Of a stretch of 30,284 nt of DNA, positions 7,431 to 16,550 are shown piece by piece (the stretch's first letter is position 1; every line of letters begins with the position of its first letter). The position numbers and the translations under genes are program-made. Origin of the DNA: JBDHTO01 sp039808665 (lineage in GTDB: Bacteria; Pseudomonadota; Alphaproteobacteria; Paracaedibacterales; JAKBAR01); contig JBDHTO010000004.1 in NCBI GenBank assembly GCA_039808665.1, positions 1-30,284 on the forward strand, given 5' to 3'. The notes under the pieces were generated by a model that made no database searches, was not told where the DNA came from, and saw only the letters and a list, made by a program, of their open reading frames with translations.

Positions 7431-9728
7431 ATGTTCTTGCGCAAGCGTCTTCTCTCTCTTTTTTTTCTGTCCTCGGTCACATACGCAGGTGAATTACCGC
7501 TTTATATCAGTGCAGACAAAGTCACCTTTGATGAAAAAAATGATCTTCTTTTGGCAAATGGATGCGTGGAAATCAGTGAGTTTTTGAAAGATTCAGGTGA
7601 TATAAAAGCCCCCTTTTTCAAAAAAAAATTTAAAACACTCTCACCAGAAAAAAAACAGCCCTCCAAAAAAATTAAAAATGAACGGTATTTGCGCGCTGAC
7701 TCTTTAACCTATAACCGAAAAACAAAAGAGCTAACGCTCAAGGGACATATTGTCTTTCAAGACGAGAATGACAACGTCATTCACGCGGACTCCCTGATTT
7801 TTGATGACCAGTTTAATAACGGTTTCATTGAACATGTTAAGGTTTTGCTCACAGAAGATGAGGGAAGAATCACAGCGCAAAAGGCAACACGCCAAAATGG
7901 TAAAGTCAACATTTTTAAACGTGCCATGTATTCCCCCTGCAAAGTTTGTAAGGATTCACCTATTCCACTCTGGCAGCTCCGAGCCAAAACAATCACACAC
8001 GACCAGGGGGAGCAGGAAATTACCTATCAAAATGCCACCATGGATATTTATGGTGTACCCCTGCTTTACGCTCCCTATTTCTTTCACCCCGATCCCGCTG
8101 TCAAACGTAAAAGTGGATTTTTATTTCCAACTTTGGGTCAATCCAACAACCTGGGGCCCGCCATCAAAACGCCTTATTTTTATGTTATTGACAGACATTC
8201 AGATCTGACTATTTCTCCCATCATTACAGGAAAACAAGGCCCCATTCTTGCCGCAGAATATAGAAAACGTATTCATCGTGGCGATCTGAAACTTGCAGGA
8301 AGTATCACCGAATCGCGGAAGCTTAACCGCAACAATTTGCGTTCCAATCAGTCGGAAAAGACCCCTCCAAAAACAAGATTTCATCTTCAGGCACAAGGAC
8401 GATTTGAACTCAGCGATTATGATCTTGCAACAATAGATATCAACCGCGCGAGTGATACCATCTATCTTAGGCGATATAGTATTGTCACAGACTCCGCCAT
8501 TGTTGCACGCAATAAAAATCTAACGTCAGAAGCAAAAGTTGAAAGATTTAAGGGCGGAACATATGCTGCAATTAAGGGCTATGCATTCCAAACAGATAAA
8601 CCGAAAACAACCCCCCTCGTCTTTCCTCTTGCACAGTTCACCCATCAAACCGATCCTGGAAAGTACAGTGAAATTTTAACATTTGATACCCATCTTCAAA
8701 ATCTCTCACGCCCCAATCAGATCCCAGGTATTGTGCCACGAAATTCCCAAAGGGCTATCACACAAGGACGTATGTACCTTCCCTACATTCACAGATCGGG
8801 ACAAATGATTGAGTGGGAATCACTTCTTAGGGGTGATTTGTATAACATTGATGGATTTACAAGGCCCGAAGCAACGCGTAAGTCCCAGTATGCAGCAGGT
8901 CGACTATTCCCACAAACCGCGGTTACCTGGCGTATACCCTTAATCAATCGAGGAAGCGCATCCGCCTGGATGCTGGAACCTCTTATGCAACTCAATCTTG
9001 CCCCAAGCGGCTTGAATCCACAAAAGATCCCCAATGAAGATAGTCGCTTGAGTGAACTGGATGACACCAACCTCTTTTTCCTTTCTCGTATGAATGGCTT
9101 TGATCGCACCGATACAGGTCAACGTTTTGTTTATGGTCTGAATAATGGATTTTATGGGCCACAAAGAACTCGGCTCTTTTGGTTTATTGGTCAAAGTCAG
9201 CGACTTAATAAACGCAAAGGTTCAATTATTGGCGATCAGCAACACACTTCCGACTACGTCACAAAGATTCAGGTTTACCCTTCTGAGTATTTCAAAATTC
9301 ATTACCGGGGGCGCTTTTCAAAAAGGGGGGACAATCAACTCTCTGAAGTCACAACCAATCTTGGCAAACCTCTTTTTTGTCTTTCCTCGACTTATATTTT
9401 TGTCACCAAAAATGATACCCCTATTCAAAAAGATATTCGCCAAATCAATTGGAGTTTGAGTTCACACTTTCTTGAAAATTGGAAAGTTTCTTTTTCACAA
9501 AACCAAAACCTTGTGAGATCACAAAAAAATTCAAGCGCAAATATGGCTTCGCTCATGTATGAAAACGACTGCTTTCAGACATCTTTTGGCATTTTCCAAA
9601 CCCGTTATAGAGACCGTGATCTACATCCAGACAAAGGGTTTCTTATTCAGTTTTCCTTTAAAAACCTGGGAACATTTAAACCCACATCATCGGGAAATTT
9701 TCCAAACATGACGACACGTACTTTGTAA
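7431..9728 (+). CDS. lptD: LPS-assembly protein LptD
   Basis: Outer-membrane beta-barrel that, with LptE, inserts lipopolysaccharide into the outer leaflet. 765 residues: a signal peptide (about 1-20, ending TYA), an N-terminal OstA-like jellyroll with repeated short strands (LYISADKVTFD, LRADSLTYN, HADSLIFDD), then a large barrel domain. The conserved stretch from YSPCKVCKDSPIPLWQLRA to DIYGVPLLYAPYFFHPDP and KRKSGFLFP marks the LptD family clearly. The two Cys in PCKVC are possible partners for the LptD disulphides. It stands alone, without lptF, lptG or surA. The presence of LptD implies an LPS-bearing outer membrane. Confidence 0.93.
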   Translation: MFLRKRLLSLFFLSSVTYAGELPLYISADKVTFDEKNDLLLANGCVEISEFLKDSGDIKAPFFKKKFKTLSPEKKQPSKKIKNERYLRADSLTYNRKTKELTLKGHIVFQDENDNVIHADSLIFDDQFNNGFIEHVKVLLTEDEGRITAQKATRQNGKVNIFKRAMYSPCKVCKDSPIPLWQLRAKTITHDQGEQEITYQNATMDIYGVPLLYAPYFFHPDPAVKRKSGFLFPTLGQSNNLGPAIKTPYFYVIDRHSDLTISPIITGKQGPILAAEYRKRIHRGDLKLAGSITESRKLNRNNLRSNQSEKTPPKTRFHLQAQGRFELSDYDLATIDINRASDTIYLRRYSIVTDSAIVARNKNLTSEAKVERFKGGTYAAIKGYAFQTDKPKTTPLVFPLAQFTHQTDPGKYSEILTFDTHLQNLSRPNQIPGIVPRNSQRAITQGRMYLPYIHRSGQMIEWESLLRGDLYNIDGFTRPEATRKSQYAAGRLFPQTAVTWRIPLINRGSASAWMLEPLMQLNLAPSGLNPQKIPNEDSRLSELDDTNLFFLSRMNGFDRTDTGQRFVYGLNNGFYGPQRTRLFWFIGQSQRLNKRKGSIIGDQQHTSDYVTKIQVYPSEYFKIHYRGRFSKRGDNQLSEVTTNLGKPLFCLSSTYIFVTKNDTPIQKDIRQINWSLSSHFLENWKVSFSQNQNLVRSQKNSSANMASLMYENDCFQTSFGIFQTRYRDRDLHPDKGFLIQFSFKNLGTFKPTSSGNFPNMTTRTL

Positions 9729-9831
9729 TTTTATAACAAGGACATTCTCTCTAATCATAAAAAGAGTGACCTTTCCTTCAAAAAAGAGTAAGAAAAACGT
9801 AATGAAACTTTTATTTTCTGATAGAACAAAA

Positions 9832-10953
9832 ATGACAAAAATTGGTGTGCCTAAAGAAATCAAGAACCACGAATATCGGGTAGGTCTGACGCCTTCTTCC
9901 GTTCGTGAACTGACCGCACAAGGGCATCAGGTATACATAGAAAGCAATGCCGGAAAAGGTATTGGTTTCACCAATGAACATTACACAAAAGTAGGTGCAA
10001 CCATTGTTCCAAGCGCGGGAGATGTATTCGCTTCTGCCGACCTTATTGTCAAGGTCAAAGAGCCGCAACCCCAAGAGTGTGCGATGCTTCAATCCCATCA
10101 AACACTTTTCACATTCTTGCATTTGGCCCCCGATCCAGAACAAGCAAGTGCACTCGTGAAATCTGGTGCAACAGCTATTGCTTATGAGACGGTTACAGAT
10201 AGTTTTGGCGGCCTTCCCCTTTTGGCCCCCATGAGCGAAGTTGCGGGTCGGATGTCCATTCAAGTGGGGGCACAAATGTTGGAAAAAGGTCATGGTGGAT
10301 CGGGCGTTCTCCTTGGCGGTGTAGCGGGCGTCAAACCTGCACATGTTGTTGTTCTTGGCGGCGGTGTTGTCGGCGCCAATGCTGCACGTATCGCATCAGG
10401 CATGGGTGCGGATGTCACAATTTTTGACAAAAATCCGCGTAGATTAAATGAGCTTGATTGGCTTTTCAGAGGGTCTGTCAAAGCTATGTATGCCAACATC
10501 GATACCATCGAAGAATTTGTTGCCAATGCGGATCTCGTTGTAGGCGCCGTTCTTGTCGCAGGTGCCGCAGCACCAAAACTTGTCACACGAAGCATGCTTA
10601 AGACAATGCGACCCGGGTCCGTGCTTGTTGACGTCGCCATTGACCAAGGTGGCTGTTTTGAGACAAGTAAACCCACAACCCACGACAATCCGAGCTATGT
10701 TGTAGATGATATCATTCACTACTGTGTCACAAATATGCCAGGTGCAGTAGCGCGGACATCAACCGTGGCCCTTAACAACGCAACACTTCCCTTTACTCTG
10801 CAACTTGCAAACAAGGGAACAAGACAAGCACTTATGGACAATTCTCATCTGAAAAACGGTTTGAATGTTCGTGCGGGTCATATTACGTACAAAGCTGTTG
10901 CAGATGACTTGGGTTATGAGTTTGTCTCACCTGAGCAAGCTCTCGCGGCTTAG
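9832..10953 (+). CDS. ald: Alanine dehydrogenase
   Basis: Reversible NAD-dependent deamination of L-alanine to pyruvate and ammonia. The start at 9832 (MTKIGVPKEIKNHEYRVGLTP) is the family N-terminus and gives 373 residues, the usual ~370; in-frame upstream codons at 9802 and 9766 add residues the family lacks. Lys 74 in LIVKVKEP and the His in FTFLHLAPD match the pyruvate-binding catalytic pair, and the NAD site is VLGGGVVGANAARIASGMGADV near residue 170. NATLPFTLQLANKG lies near the C-terminus. A 14-bp perfect hairpin begins 4 bases after the stop codon and extends into the next gene, trmL. Confidence 0.96.
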   Translation: MTKIGVPKEIKNHEYRVGLTPSSVRELTAQGHQVYIESNAGKGIGFTNEHYTKVGATIVPSAGDVFASADLIVKVKEPQPQECAMLQSHQTLFTFLHLAPDPEQASALVKSGATAIAYETVTDSFGGLPLLAPMSEVAGRMSIQVGAQMLEKGHGGSGVLLGGVAGVKPAHVVVLGGGVVGANAARIASGMGADVTIFDKNPRRLNELDWLFRGSVKAMYANIDTIEEFVANADLVVGAVLVAGAAAPKLVTRSMLKTMRPGSVLVDVAIDQGGCFETSKPTTHDNPSYVVDDIIHYCVTNMPGAVARTSTVALNNATLPFTLQLANKGTRQALMDNSHLKNGLNVRAGHITYKAVADDLGYEFVSPEQALAA

Positions 10954-10956
10954 TTA

Positions 10957-10999
10957 TTGAAAAAGGGCGAAGTTATCCATGCGCATCGCCCTTTTTCAA
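10957..10999 (+). terminator. Perfect 14-bp hairpin spanning the ald terminator and the trmL start codon
   Basis: TTGAAAAAGGGCGA (10957-10970) and TCGCCCTTTTTCAA (10986-10999) are exact inverse complements around a 15-base loop. The A-tract, GC core and T-tract layout is that of an intrinsic terminator, although the T-tract is part of the right arm and not a tail beyond it. The ATG of trmL at 10979 is in the loop and the AAGGG that would serve as its ribosome-binding site is in the left arm. The structure could end ald transcription, limit trmL translation, or both. Confidence 0.6.
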
Positions 11000-11413
11000 C
11001 CTGAAATCCCCCAAAATACCGGAACCATTCTCAGGCTTTGCGCCTGTTTGAATCTCGGGATAGATATTATTGAACCGTGTGGATTCATATGGAACCACCC
11101 TCAATTTAAACGCGCCGTCATGGACTACCTTCCCCATGTTCACGTGCGACGATTTTCAGATTTTGAGGAGTTTAAACTCGCACAAGAAGGACGCATTATC
11201 CCGTGTATTCTTGAGGGAGAAACATCCTACTACGCTTTTTCCTTTGCTTCCTCAGATACCATTCTTTTTGGAAAAGAAAGCACAGGTATTCCCAAAGAAC
11301 TTACAAAGTATCTTTCCTCTATCTTCATCCCTATGGAGGGAGGCCTTCGATCTCTTAACCTTGCAACATCTGTATCCATGGTTGCGGGTGAAGGAATTCG
11401 GCAACTTCTATAA
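10979..11413 (+). CDS. trmL: tRNA (cytidine/uridine-34 2'-O)-methyltransferase TrmL
   Basis: SPOUT-fold enzyme that 2'-O-methylates the wobble base of tRNA-Leu isoacceptors using S-adenosylmethionine. The 144 residues have the small-SpoU pattern from end to end: LFQPEIPQNTGTILRLC at the N-terminus, FGKESTGIP in the middle and IPMEGGLRSLNLATSVSM at the knotted SAM site. The family begins with this M-x-I-x-L-x-x-PEIP pattern, which fixes the start at 10979 although that puts the start codon inside a strong hairpin. It lies 25 bases after ald on the same strand. Confidence 0.95.
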   Translation: MRIALFQPEIPQNTGTILRLCACLNLGIDIIEPCGFIWNHPQFKRAVMDYLPHVHVRRFSDFEEFKLAQEGRIIPCILEGETSYYAFSFASSDTILFGKESTGIPKELTKYLSSIFIPMEGGLRSLNLATSVSMVAGEGIRQLL

Positions 11414-11491
11414 CGCCATTAACTCCCTGTTAAGACAATTTTGTGACAGTTAGATCAGAGGGATTGCTCTCTCTACTAACTTAGGTATTGC

Positions 11492-13144
11492 ATGGCAACG
11501 AGTGTAAAACAGGTCGTCTTTCGAGATATTATTCTTTACTTTGCCCTTGCGGTAACAATTTGTGTTATCTCCGTTATTTTCACAGGTATCTACAGCTATA
11601 TTCATTTTCGAGAACTCACAAACAAAGAATCATCCAATGCCCTTGAGGCATCTTTTGCCTATGAGGCATCCAACCTCAAATATGTTAACTCCCTCCACTC
11701 TATCTGGACTCAGGCTTATGAAAGTATCGTTCTTAAACCCGATGCCAAGTGGATTCAAGATAATATTGGGGATGATGTCAGCAAAACCTTTGGTATGGAT
11801 ATCGCTGCTGTTGTAACCGAAGGTGGCACCGTAGAGTACGCATTTTCCAGAGGACGTCCCATGGATGTGAAGGAAAAGGAAGAAATTGCATCCCCTCTTA
11901 TGAATCTTCTTCAACGGAATCGGTCTACAAAATTTAATGTAGGTATTGTTTCTGAAGTCATACGTATTGGAGAAAATGTTTACGTTTTATCTATTGGAGA
12001 AATTCAGCCCAGTTATGATCAATCCACCCGTGCAGAGCGACCAAAAAAACAAAAATATCTTGTCCTTGGACAAAATATTCATCGCTCCATCGTAAACTCT
12101 CTCAAGAAATTTTCTATGATCGAATCACTAAAATATACACCCACACTCACACGGGAATACGTTGAGGGGGAATACAACACCATGGAAATCAAAAATGAAC
12201 ATAGTGATGTTATTTTTGGATATTTTGTGTGGGAACAAGGAATGGATGCACGAGCTATTATCACACAAATTGTGCCAGGGTCCCTTATTGCACTTGTCGT
12301 GCTCATTGTCCTTGCAGCACTTGTAAGCTTCAACGTCAGTCGGGCAGCCCAAGGTTATGACGATCTTATCTCTGACCTCAAACTCACATCCGCAGATTTA
12401 CTCCTTGCAAAAAATGCCGCTGAAAGATCAAGCAAAGAAAAAACAAACTTTCTGGCTACCATGAGCCATGAAATTCGCACCCCCATGAATGGCATTGTGG
12501 GTATGCTGAGTCTCCTTAAAGAGACTGAAATGACCCAGCAACAGATTGCTTATGTTAATACCATTCAAAGCTCATCAGACTCACTCATGCGGCTTGTGGA
12601 TGATATTTTGGAATTTTCACAAAGCGAAAACAAAGAGCAAAAAGCCTACATATCCTCATTTAAAGTCAGGGAGCTTGTAGGTGAAATTCAAGGGCTTCTT
12701 CAACCCATTGCTGTTCAAAAAAATCTGAAGTTTGAGGTCTTTTTTAGTCAGGCCGTACCTACACTCATTGAGACAGATCCTGTACGATTTAGACAAATTA
12801 TTCTCCACCTTACAAGCAATGCTTTTAAATTTACAAAAGTGGGACATGTTCGGATTAACGTAAGCATCGCACCACTCAACGAAGATAAGCATGAGCTTGT
12901 TGTTCAGGTTGTGGATACGGGACTTGGTATTTCTGAGTCCATACAACAAACCCTTTTCACAGATGCCTTTTCAAGCGAGGCCCTCAATTCAAAAAACAGC
13001 GGACAAGGGCTCGGCCTTGGTATTGCAAAAAATCTTGTGACTGTCCTTTGTGGAAAAATTGGATGCGAAAGTCATCAAGGACAAGGGAGTATCTTCTGGT
13101 TCTCCATCCCCATCAAAATCGGAAAAGAGGAAGAGCTCGTTTAA
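11492..13144 (+). CDS. Membrane sensor histidine kinase with CHASE4-like sensor domain
   Basis: 550 residues. Two membrane helices (about 12-34 and 260-282) bracket a ~225-residue periplasmic domain whose HSIWTQAYE...WIQDNIGDDV...GMDIAAVV pattern resembles CHASE4. The cytoplasmic part has an H-box SHEIRTPMNG with phospho-accepting His 326, an N-box around Asn 443 (LTSNAFKFT), a G1 box DTGLGI at 475-480 and a G2 box GQGLGLG at 504-510, so it should be an active kinase. There is no receiver domain and no response-regulator gene beside it, so it is an orphan whose partner is elsewhere. The ligand is unknown. It starts about 80 bases after trmL and converges with the copper-chaperone gene. Confidence 0.92.
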   Translation: MATSVKQVVFRDIILYFALAVTICVISVIFTGIYSYIHFRELTNKESSNALEASFAYEASNLKYVNSLHSIWTQAYESIVLKPDAKWIQDNIGDDVSKTFGMDIAAVVTEGGTVEYAFSRGRPMDVKEKEEIASPLMNLLQRNRSTKFNVGIVSEVIRIGENVYVLSIGEIQPSYDQSTRAERPKKQKYLVLGQNIHRSIVNSLKKFSMIESLKYTPTLTREYVEGEYNTMEIKNEHSDVIFGYFVWEQGMDARAIITQIVPGSLIALVVLIVLAALVSFNVSRAAQGYDDLISDLKLTSADLLLAKNAAERSSKEKTNFLATMSHEIRTPMNGIVGMLSLLKETEMTQQQIAYVNTIQSSSDSLMRLVDDILEFSQSENKEQKAYISSFKVRELVGEIQGLLQPIAVQKNLKFEVFFSQAVPTLIETDPVRFRQIILHLTSNAFKFTKVGHVRINVSIAPLNEDKHELVVQVVDTGLGISESIQQTLFTDAFSSEALNSKNSGQGLGLGIAKNLVTVLCGKIGCESHQGQGSIFWFSIPIKIGKEEELV

Positions 13145-13164
13145 GCCCTTCTCATAAACCAGTG

Positions 13165-13719
13165 TCACTCACAATCACAACCTTCTGTGGACTTGCCTTG
13201 GACCGCATCAATGGCTTCAGGAGAGAGTACTTTAAAGGTTGTACGAATATCTTTAGATCCTTTTTCCCCCTGATGATCCCAAGTAACACGCAAAATAAGA
13301 TTGACCTCCTCATTAGCCATCAAGTCTCTTTTGAGTTTCATGAACATGATATGATCGCCACCAGATTTCAACTGTAAGCTTTTTTTGGCCGGAATGGTAA
13401 GCGCATCCACTTTTTTCATCTCTGCGCGATCACCTTTTAACTCATGGGTATGAATTTCAATAGACTCGCAAAACCCCTCCGCGGGGTTTTCAAATGATAC
13501 AGCACTCAAAGAAATGGGATAGTCCTTTTTATTCAAGAGCGTCACATATCCTGCTGTATTCATTTTCCCAAGAGATGTTCCAACTTTGACCAATTTAATA
13601 ACGGAATGAGTAGGCACCATAAGATTTTTCCCGTTACACTGGCATTTTTTTCCACCCTCTGAAAAAACGGTTTGAGCACTCGCAAAAATAAGGAGAAAAA
13701 CAAAGAAAAAAGACTTCAT
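13165..13719 (-). CDS. PCuAC-type periplasmic copper chaperone with terminal CxC motifs
   Basis: Periplasmic Cu(I) chaperone of the PCuAC (DUF461) family, which delivers copper to the CuA site of cytochrome oxidase. The start at 13719 begins a signal peptide (MKSFFFVFLLIFASAQTVFS); an in-frame Met 12 codons upstream is an alternative. The family signature is visible: EIHTH (88-92), then M101, LTIPAKKSL (107-115) and GGDHIMFM (120-127). The usual Met two residues after the first His is replaced by His. Two features are not typical: CQC (26-28) right after the signal peptide and CDC (181-183) at the very end, both possible extra metal sites. It lies 68 bases downstream of the iron-type ABC operon on the same strand, so co-transcription is possible. 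Confidence 0.85.
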   Translation of the reverse strand: MKSFFFVFLLIFASAQTVFSEGGKKCQCNGKNLMVPTHSVIKLVKVGTSLGKMNTAGYVTLLNKKDYPISLSAVSFENPAEGFCESIEIHTHELKGDRAEMKKVDALTIPAKKSLQLKSGGDHIMFMKLKRDLMANEEVNLILRVTWDHQGEKGSKDIRTTFKVLSPEAIDAVQGKSTEGCDCE

Positions 13720-13787
13720 GAAAAAACCCATATAAAACATTGAACAATCTTGCATTTTACAGCAATAAAGCTTTTTAAGTAGTGTGT

Positions 13788-14840
13788 CTAAATGCCACCC
13801 AGGGGAAGCAACCAGCCCCCTTCAATAACAAAGGACATGATATCCCCCACCTTGTATGCATGTTGTGATTTTTTATAGAGGACAATCCCCTCTTGATCCA
13901 AAATATTTAGGGCGAGTAAGTAATATTCCCCCATAAAAGAGCATTCATGAACACAAGCTTTCAAACCATGCTCTCCTATTACGATATTTTCCGACTTCAC
14001 ACACAAAATATTTGAAAAATGACGAGGCGCATTAACCTTAAAACAGTGAAGCCCTATTTTTGCAAAAACCCCCTCATCTTGGGATAAAACATTCACCGGC
14101 ACACACGCGCTTTGGCCAATAAGTTTTGCAATTTTTTCTGTCTTAGGTCGTTTAAAAAGCTCAATGGGTTCTGCACATTGAGTAATTTTTCCTTCCTCCA
14201 GCACCGCAATACGATGACTCAGACGCATGGCTTCGTATTGATCATGCGTGATATAGATGCTTGTAAATTTTTGTTCCTGTTGCAGCGTTTTAATCATCCC
14301 CTGAAGCTCAAATCGAAGGAGTGCATCAAGACTTGCTAAGGGTTCATCAAAAATAATTATTCTCGGCTTTTGGACAAGCGCCCTTGCAAGAGCGATACGC
14401 TGAGACTCTCCTCCACTTAACTCATGGGGCATGGCATTTTTAAAGGACTTCATATCCAGCGCAGATAAAACTTTTTCCACCGCATGGTCTATCTGTTTTT
14501 TTGAAGCTTTTTGAACCTGCAAGGGAAAGGCCACATTCTCAAAAACATTCATATGCGGCCAAAGGGCATGATCTTGAAACACAATCGCAATTTTTCGAAG
14601 TTCAGGTGAGAGACACTTTTCCCGTGAAGAGATAACCTCGTCGCCTAGGTAAATTTCGCCCTCATCCGTTTTTTCAAAACCCGCAATCAATCTAAGGAGG
14701 GTTGTTTTCCCCGACCCCGACTTACCAAGAATCGAAAGAAATTCACCCTCAAAAATGTCAAAGGATACGTCATCCAAAACAACCTTATTCTCAAATGATT
14801 TTTTGAGATGGCGAATACTCAGAATAGGACGAGAAGACAT
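13788..14840 (-). CDS. fbpC: Iron(III)-type ABC transporter ATP-binding protein (FbpC-like)
   Basis: Cytoplasmic ATPase driving an importer of the Fbp/Afu ferric iron family. 350 residues. Walker A GKSGSGKTT is at 39-47, the Q-loop VFQDHALWPHM near 88, the signature LSGGE at 141-145 and Walker B IIFDEPLASLD near 162. The family-typical ~110-residue C-terminal TOBE-like extension follows from about 240. It ends the operon in the order binding protein, permease, ATPase, with 3 bases between its start and the permease stop. Spermidine/putrescine, sulphate and thiamine importers have similar ATPases; the iron assignment leans on the neighbouring genes. Confidence 0.87.
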   Translation of the reverse strand: MSSRPILSIRHLKKSFENKVVLDDVSFDIFEGEFLSILGKSGSGKTTLLRLIAGFEKTDEGEIYLGDEVISSREKCLSPELRKIAIVFQDHALWPHMNVFENVAFPLQVQKASKKQIDHAVEKVLSALDMKSFKNAMPHELSGGESQRIALARALVQKPRIIIFDEPLASLDALLRFELQGMIKTLQQEQKFTSIYITHDQYEAMRLSHRIAVLEEGKITQCAEPIELFKRPKTEKIAKLIGQSACVPVNVLSQDEGVFAKIGLHCFKVNAPRHFSNILCVKSENIVIGEHGLKACVHECSFMGEYYLLALNILDQEGIVLYKKSQHAYKVGDIMSFVIEGGWLLPLGGI

Positions 14841-14843
14841 AGC

Positions 14844-16550
14844 TTACTGAAAGTGAAGTTTGCGCTTTTGGATTGTAGTTAACATATGCACGAAATAGCG
14901 CAGCCCCACAAGACCTAGCGTAATCAAAATACACAAGGCTGCGGTTGCCTTTGTATCCCCGTGCTCCATCAGTGTCAGCAAAACAACACCAAGAGTTTGT
15001 GTTTCAGAGGAAGGGAGAAGTGCAGAGACTGTCACCTCATGTAAAATAAGAATCAATACAAGGAAGCTCCCCTGGAGCAAACTTGGCGTCATCAGGGGAA
15101 GAAAAATCTTCTTTACCGTCATAAAAGCGCTCGCCCCACTACTTTTTGCTGACTCAATCCATCTTTTTGAAAATTTATCCCCAGCAGCGTGCACAATATT
15201 TAAATGAAAGGCAAAAAAGCGAATAAGATAGGCTACAAAAATGATGAAAAGGGTATCGTAAAACCGCTGTAGATTTAAAAAATCCATCCAAAAAAACGGC
15301 TTTAAAAATAAAAGAATCATACTAATCGCAAGAATGCTACCCGGCAAAAGATAAAGAGATTGAAAAAACACCCGCGCATTTTGAAAAAACGTTTTCCTTG
15401 AGTGAATTGCACCATATTCAAAAAGAGCACTTTGAAAAAAGAGCAAACACGCCGCACTCACACCTAAAATAAGGCTATTTACAAGGGCTTTTTGAACATT
15501 TTTATTGCCAAGAACATACGCATAATTTTCAAAGGAAAGGTGGTTCCATGAAAAACTCACAAGCGCACGCGGCGTCATGGATGTCATCAGCAATTTGATA
15601 AATGGCAGAGAAATGCTCAAACAAATCATCCACAAAAAAAGATAAACTCCTATGCGTACACGTCTGGAGGTGAAGGTATTGTGACGAATGGTTTTGACTG
15701 TTGTTCTGTATTCCCAATCTTTTCCTGTGAGAAATTTTAAAAGAATAACACCTGAAAGGCCGACACCCAAAAGCATAAAACAAATCATCACAACTTCGGA
15801 TAAGCTTTGAATTCCAAAGCCCGTAATTTTCGCATAAATAAGGGTTGTGAGCGTTGTAAACTGGCCAGGAATACCAAGAAGTGCATAAAAGGTAAAATGC
15901 CCTAAGCAGGAAAACCAAATGAGCATAGCACTTTTGATCATAACAGGGCGCAGAAGTGGCAGAATAATCCGATATAAAATTCCCTTGGAATGAAGACCGC
16001 AAGAGCGCGCGGCTTCAATTAAGTTAGAGGGTACCTTTTTCAAACTTTCCAAGATCATAAAAAAACAAATGGGAAAAAGATGAATAGAAAGGAGGATAAT
16101 CGTCGCAGACGGGTGATACATCGGGTTTGGAATATGAAATTGGTGATTAATCAAAATGCCAATATCCACCCATGCAATCGCAAGAAATGTTGGTGGAAGA
16201 AAAAAGACAAGCATAATCACAAAAGACCAAACGTGAATCCTTTGAATGTCCGCAAGCCCGACAAAAAGGGCTATCATGAGACCACACGCCGTTGCAATGA
16301 ATGTCGTACATCCACCAATCATAATGCTCATCAAAAGAGCACGCTGAAACTGATGATCCATAGCAAGGGAAAGAATTTTTTCTATTCTTCCATGCTCTAG
16401 GGTGAAACCAATCAGTTTCAAAAATGGAAGCGCAAAAATAAAGGCAAGAAAGATCGCAAAAAAAACAAAGCTATTAAATTTGATTTTAGAAATGAAGTTT
16501 TGCAAATTGCTCTCTATCTTTTTCAATACGTTCCAAAATTTTAAAAGCAT
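14844..16550 (-). CDS. fbpB: Iron(III)-type ABC transporter permease, two fused permease units (FbpB-like)
   Basis: 568 residues with about twelve hydrophobic segments forming two homologous permease halves. Each half has a cytoplasmic coupling loop: EAARSCGLHSKGILYRIILP at 179-198 and ESAKSSGASAFMTVKKIFLP at 466-485. One long chain with two EAA loops is the layout of FbpB-type iron permeases. The ATG at 16550 overlaps the binding-protein gene by 65 bases; a TTG at 16505 preceded by GAGAG would shorten that overlap to 20 bases and still leave the first membrane helix intact, so the true start is uncertain. Confidence 0.87.
   Translation of the reverse strand: MLLKFWNVLKKIESNLQNFISKIKFNSFVFFAIFLAFIFALPFLKLIGFTLEHGRIEKILSLAMDHQFQRALLMSIMIGGCTTFIATACGLMIALFVGLADIQRIHVWSFVIMLVFFLPPTFLAIAWVDIGILINHQFHIPNPMYHPSATIILLSIHLFPICFFMILESLKKVPSNLIEAARSCGLHSKGILYRIILPLLRPVMIKSAMLIWFSCLGHFTFYALLGIPGQFTTLTTLIYAKITGFGIQSLSEVVMICFMLLGVGLSGVILLKFLTGKDWEYRTTVKTIRHNTFTSRRVRIGVYLFLWMICLSISLPFIKLLMTSMTPRALVSFSWNHLSFENYAYVLGNKNVQKALVNSLILGVSAACLLFFQSALFEYGAIHSRKTFFQNARVFFQSLYLLPGSILAISMILLFLKPFFWMDFLNLQRFYDTLFIIFVAYLIRFFAFHLNIVHAAGDKFSKRWIESAKSSGASAFMTVKKIFLPLMTPSLLQGSFLVLILILHEVTVSALLPSSETQTLGVVLLTLMEHGDTKATAALCILITLGLVGLRYFVHMLTTIQKRKLHFQ

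Noticed and set aside
9811..10344. Minus-strand frame of 177 codons opposite ald
   Set aside because: Shadow of the alanine dehydrogenase gene, which has full family motifs on the plus strand.
15529..16002. 157-codon minus-strand frame inside the iron permease gene
   Set aside because: It is an out-of-frame reading of the permease coding sequence, which has its own membrane helices and EAA loops.
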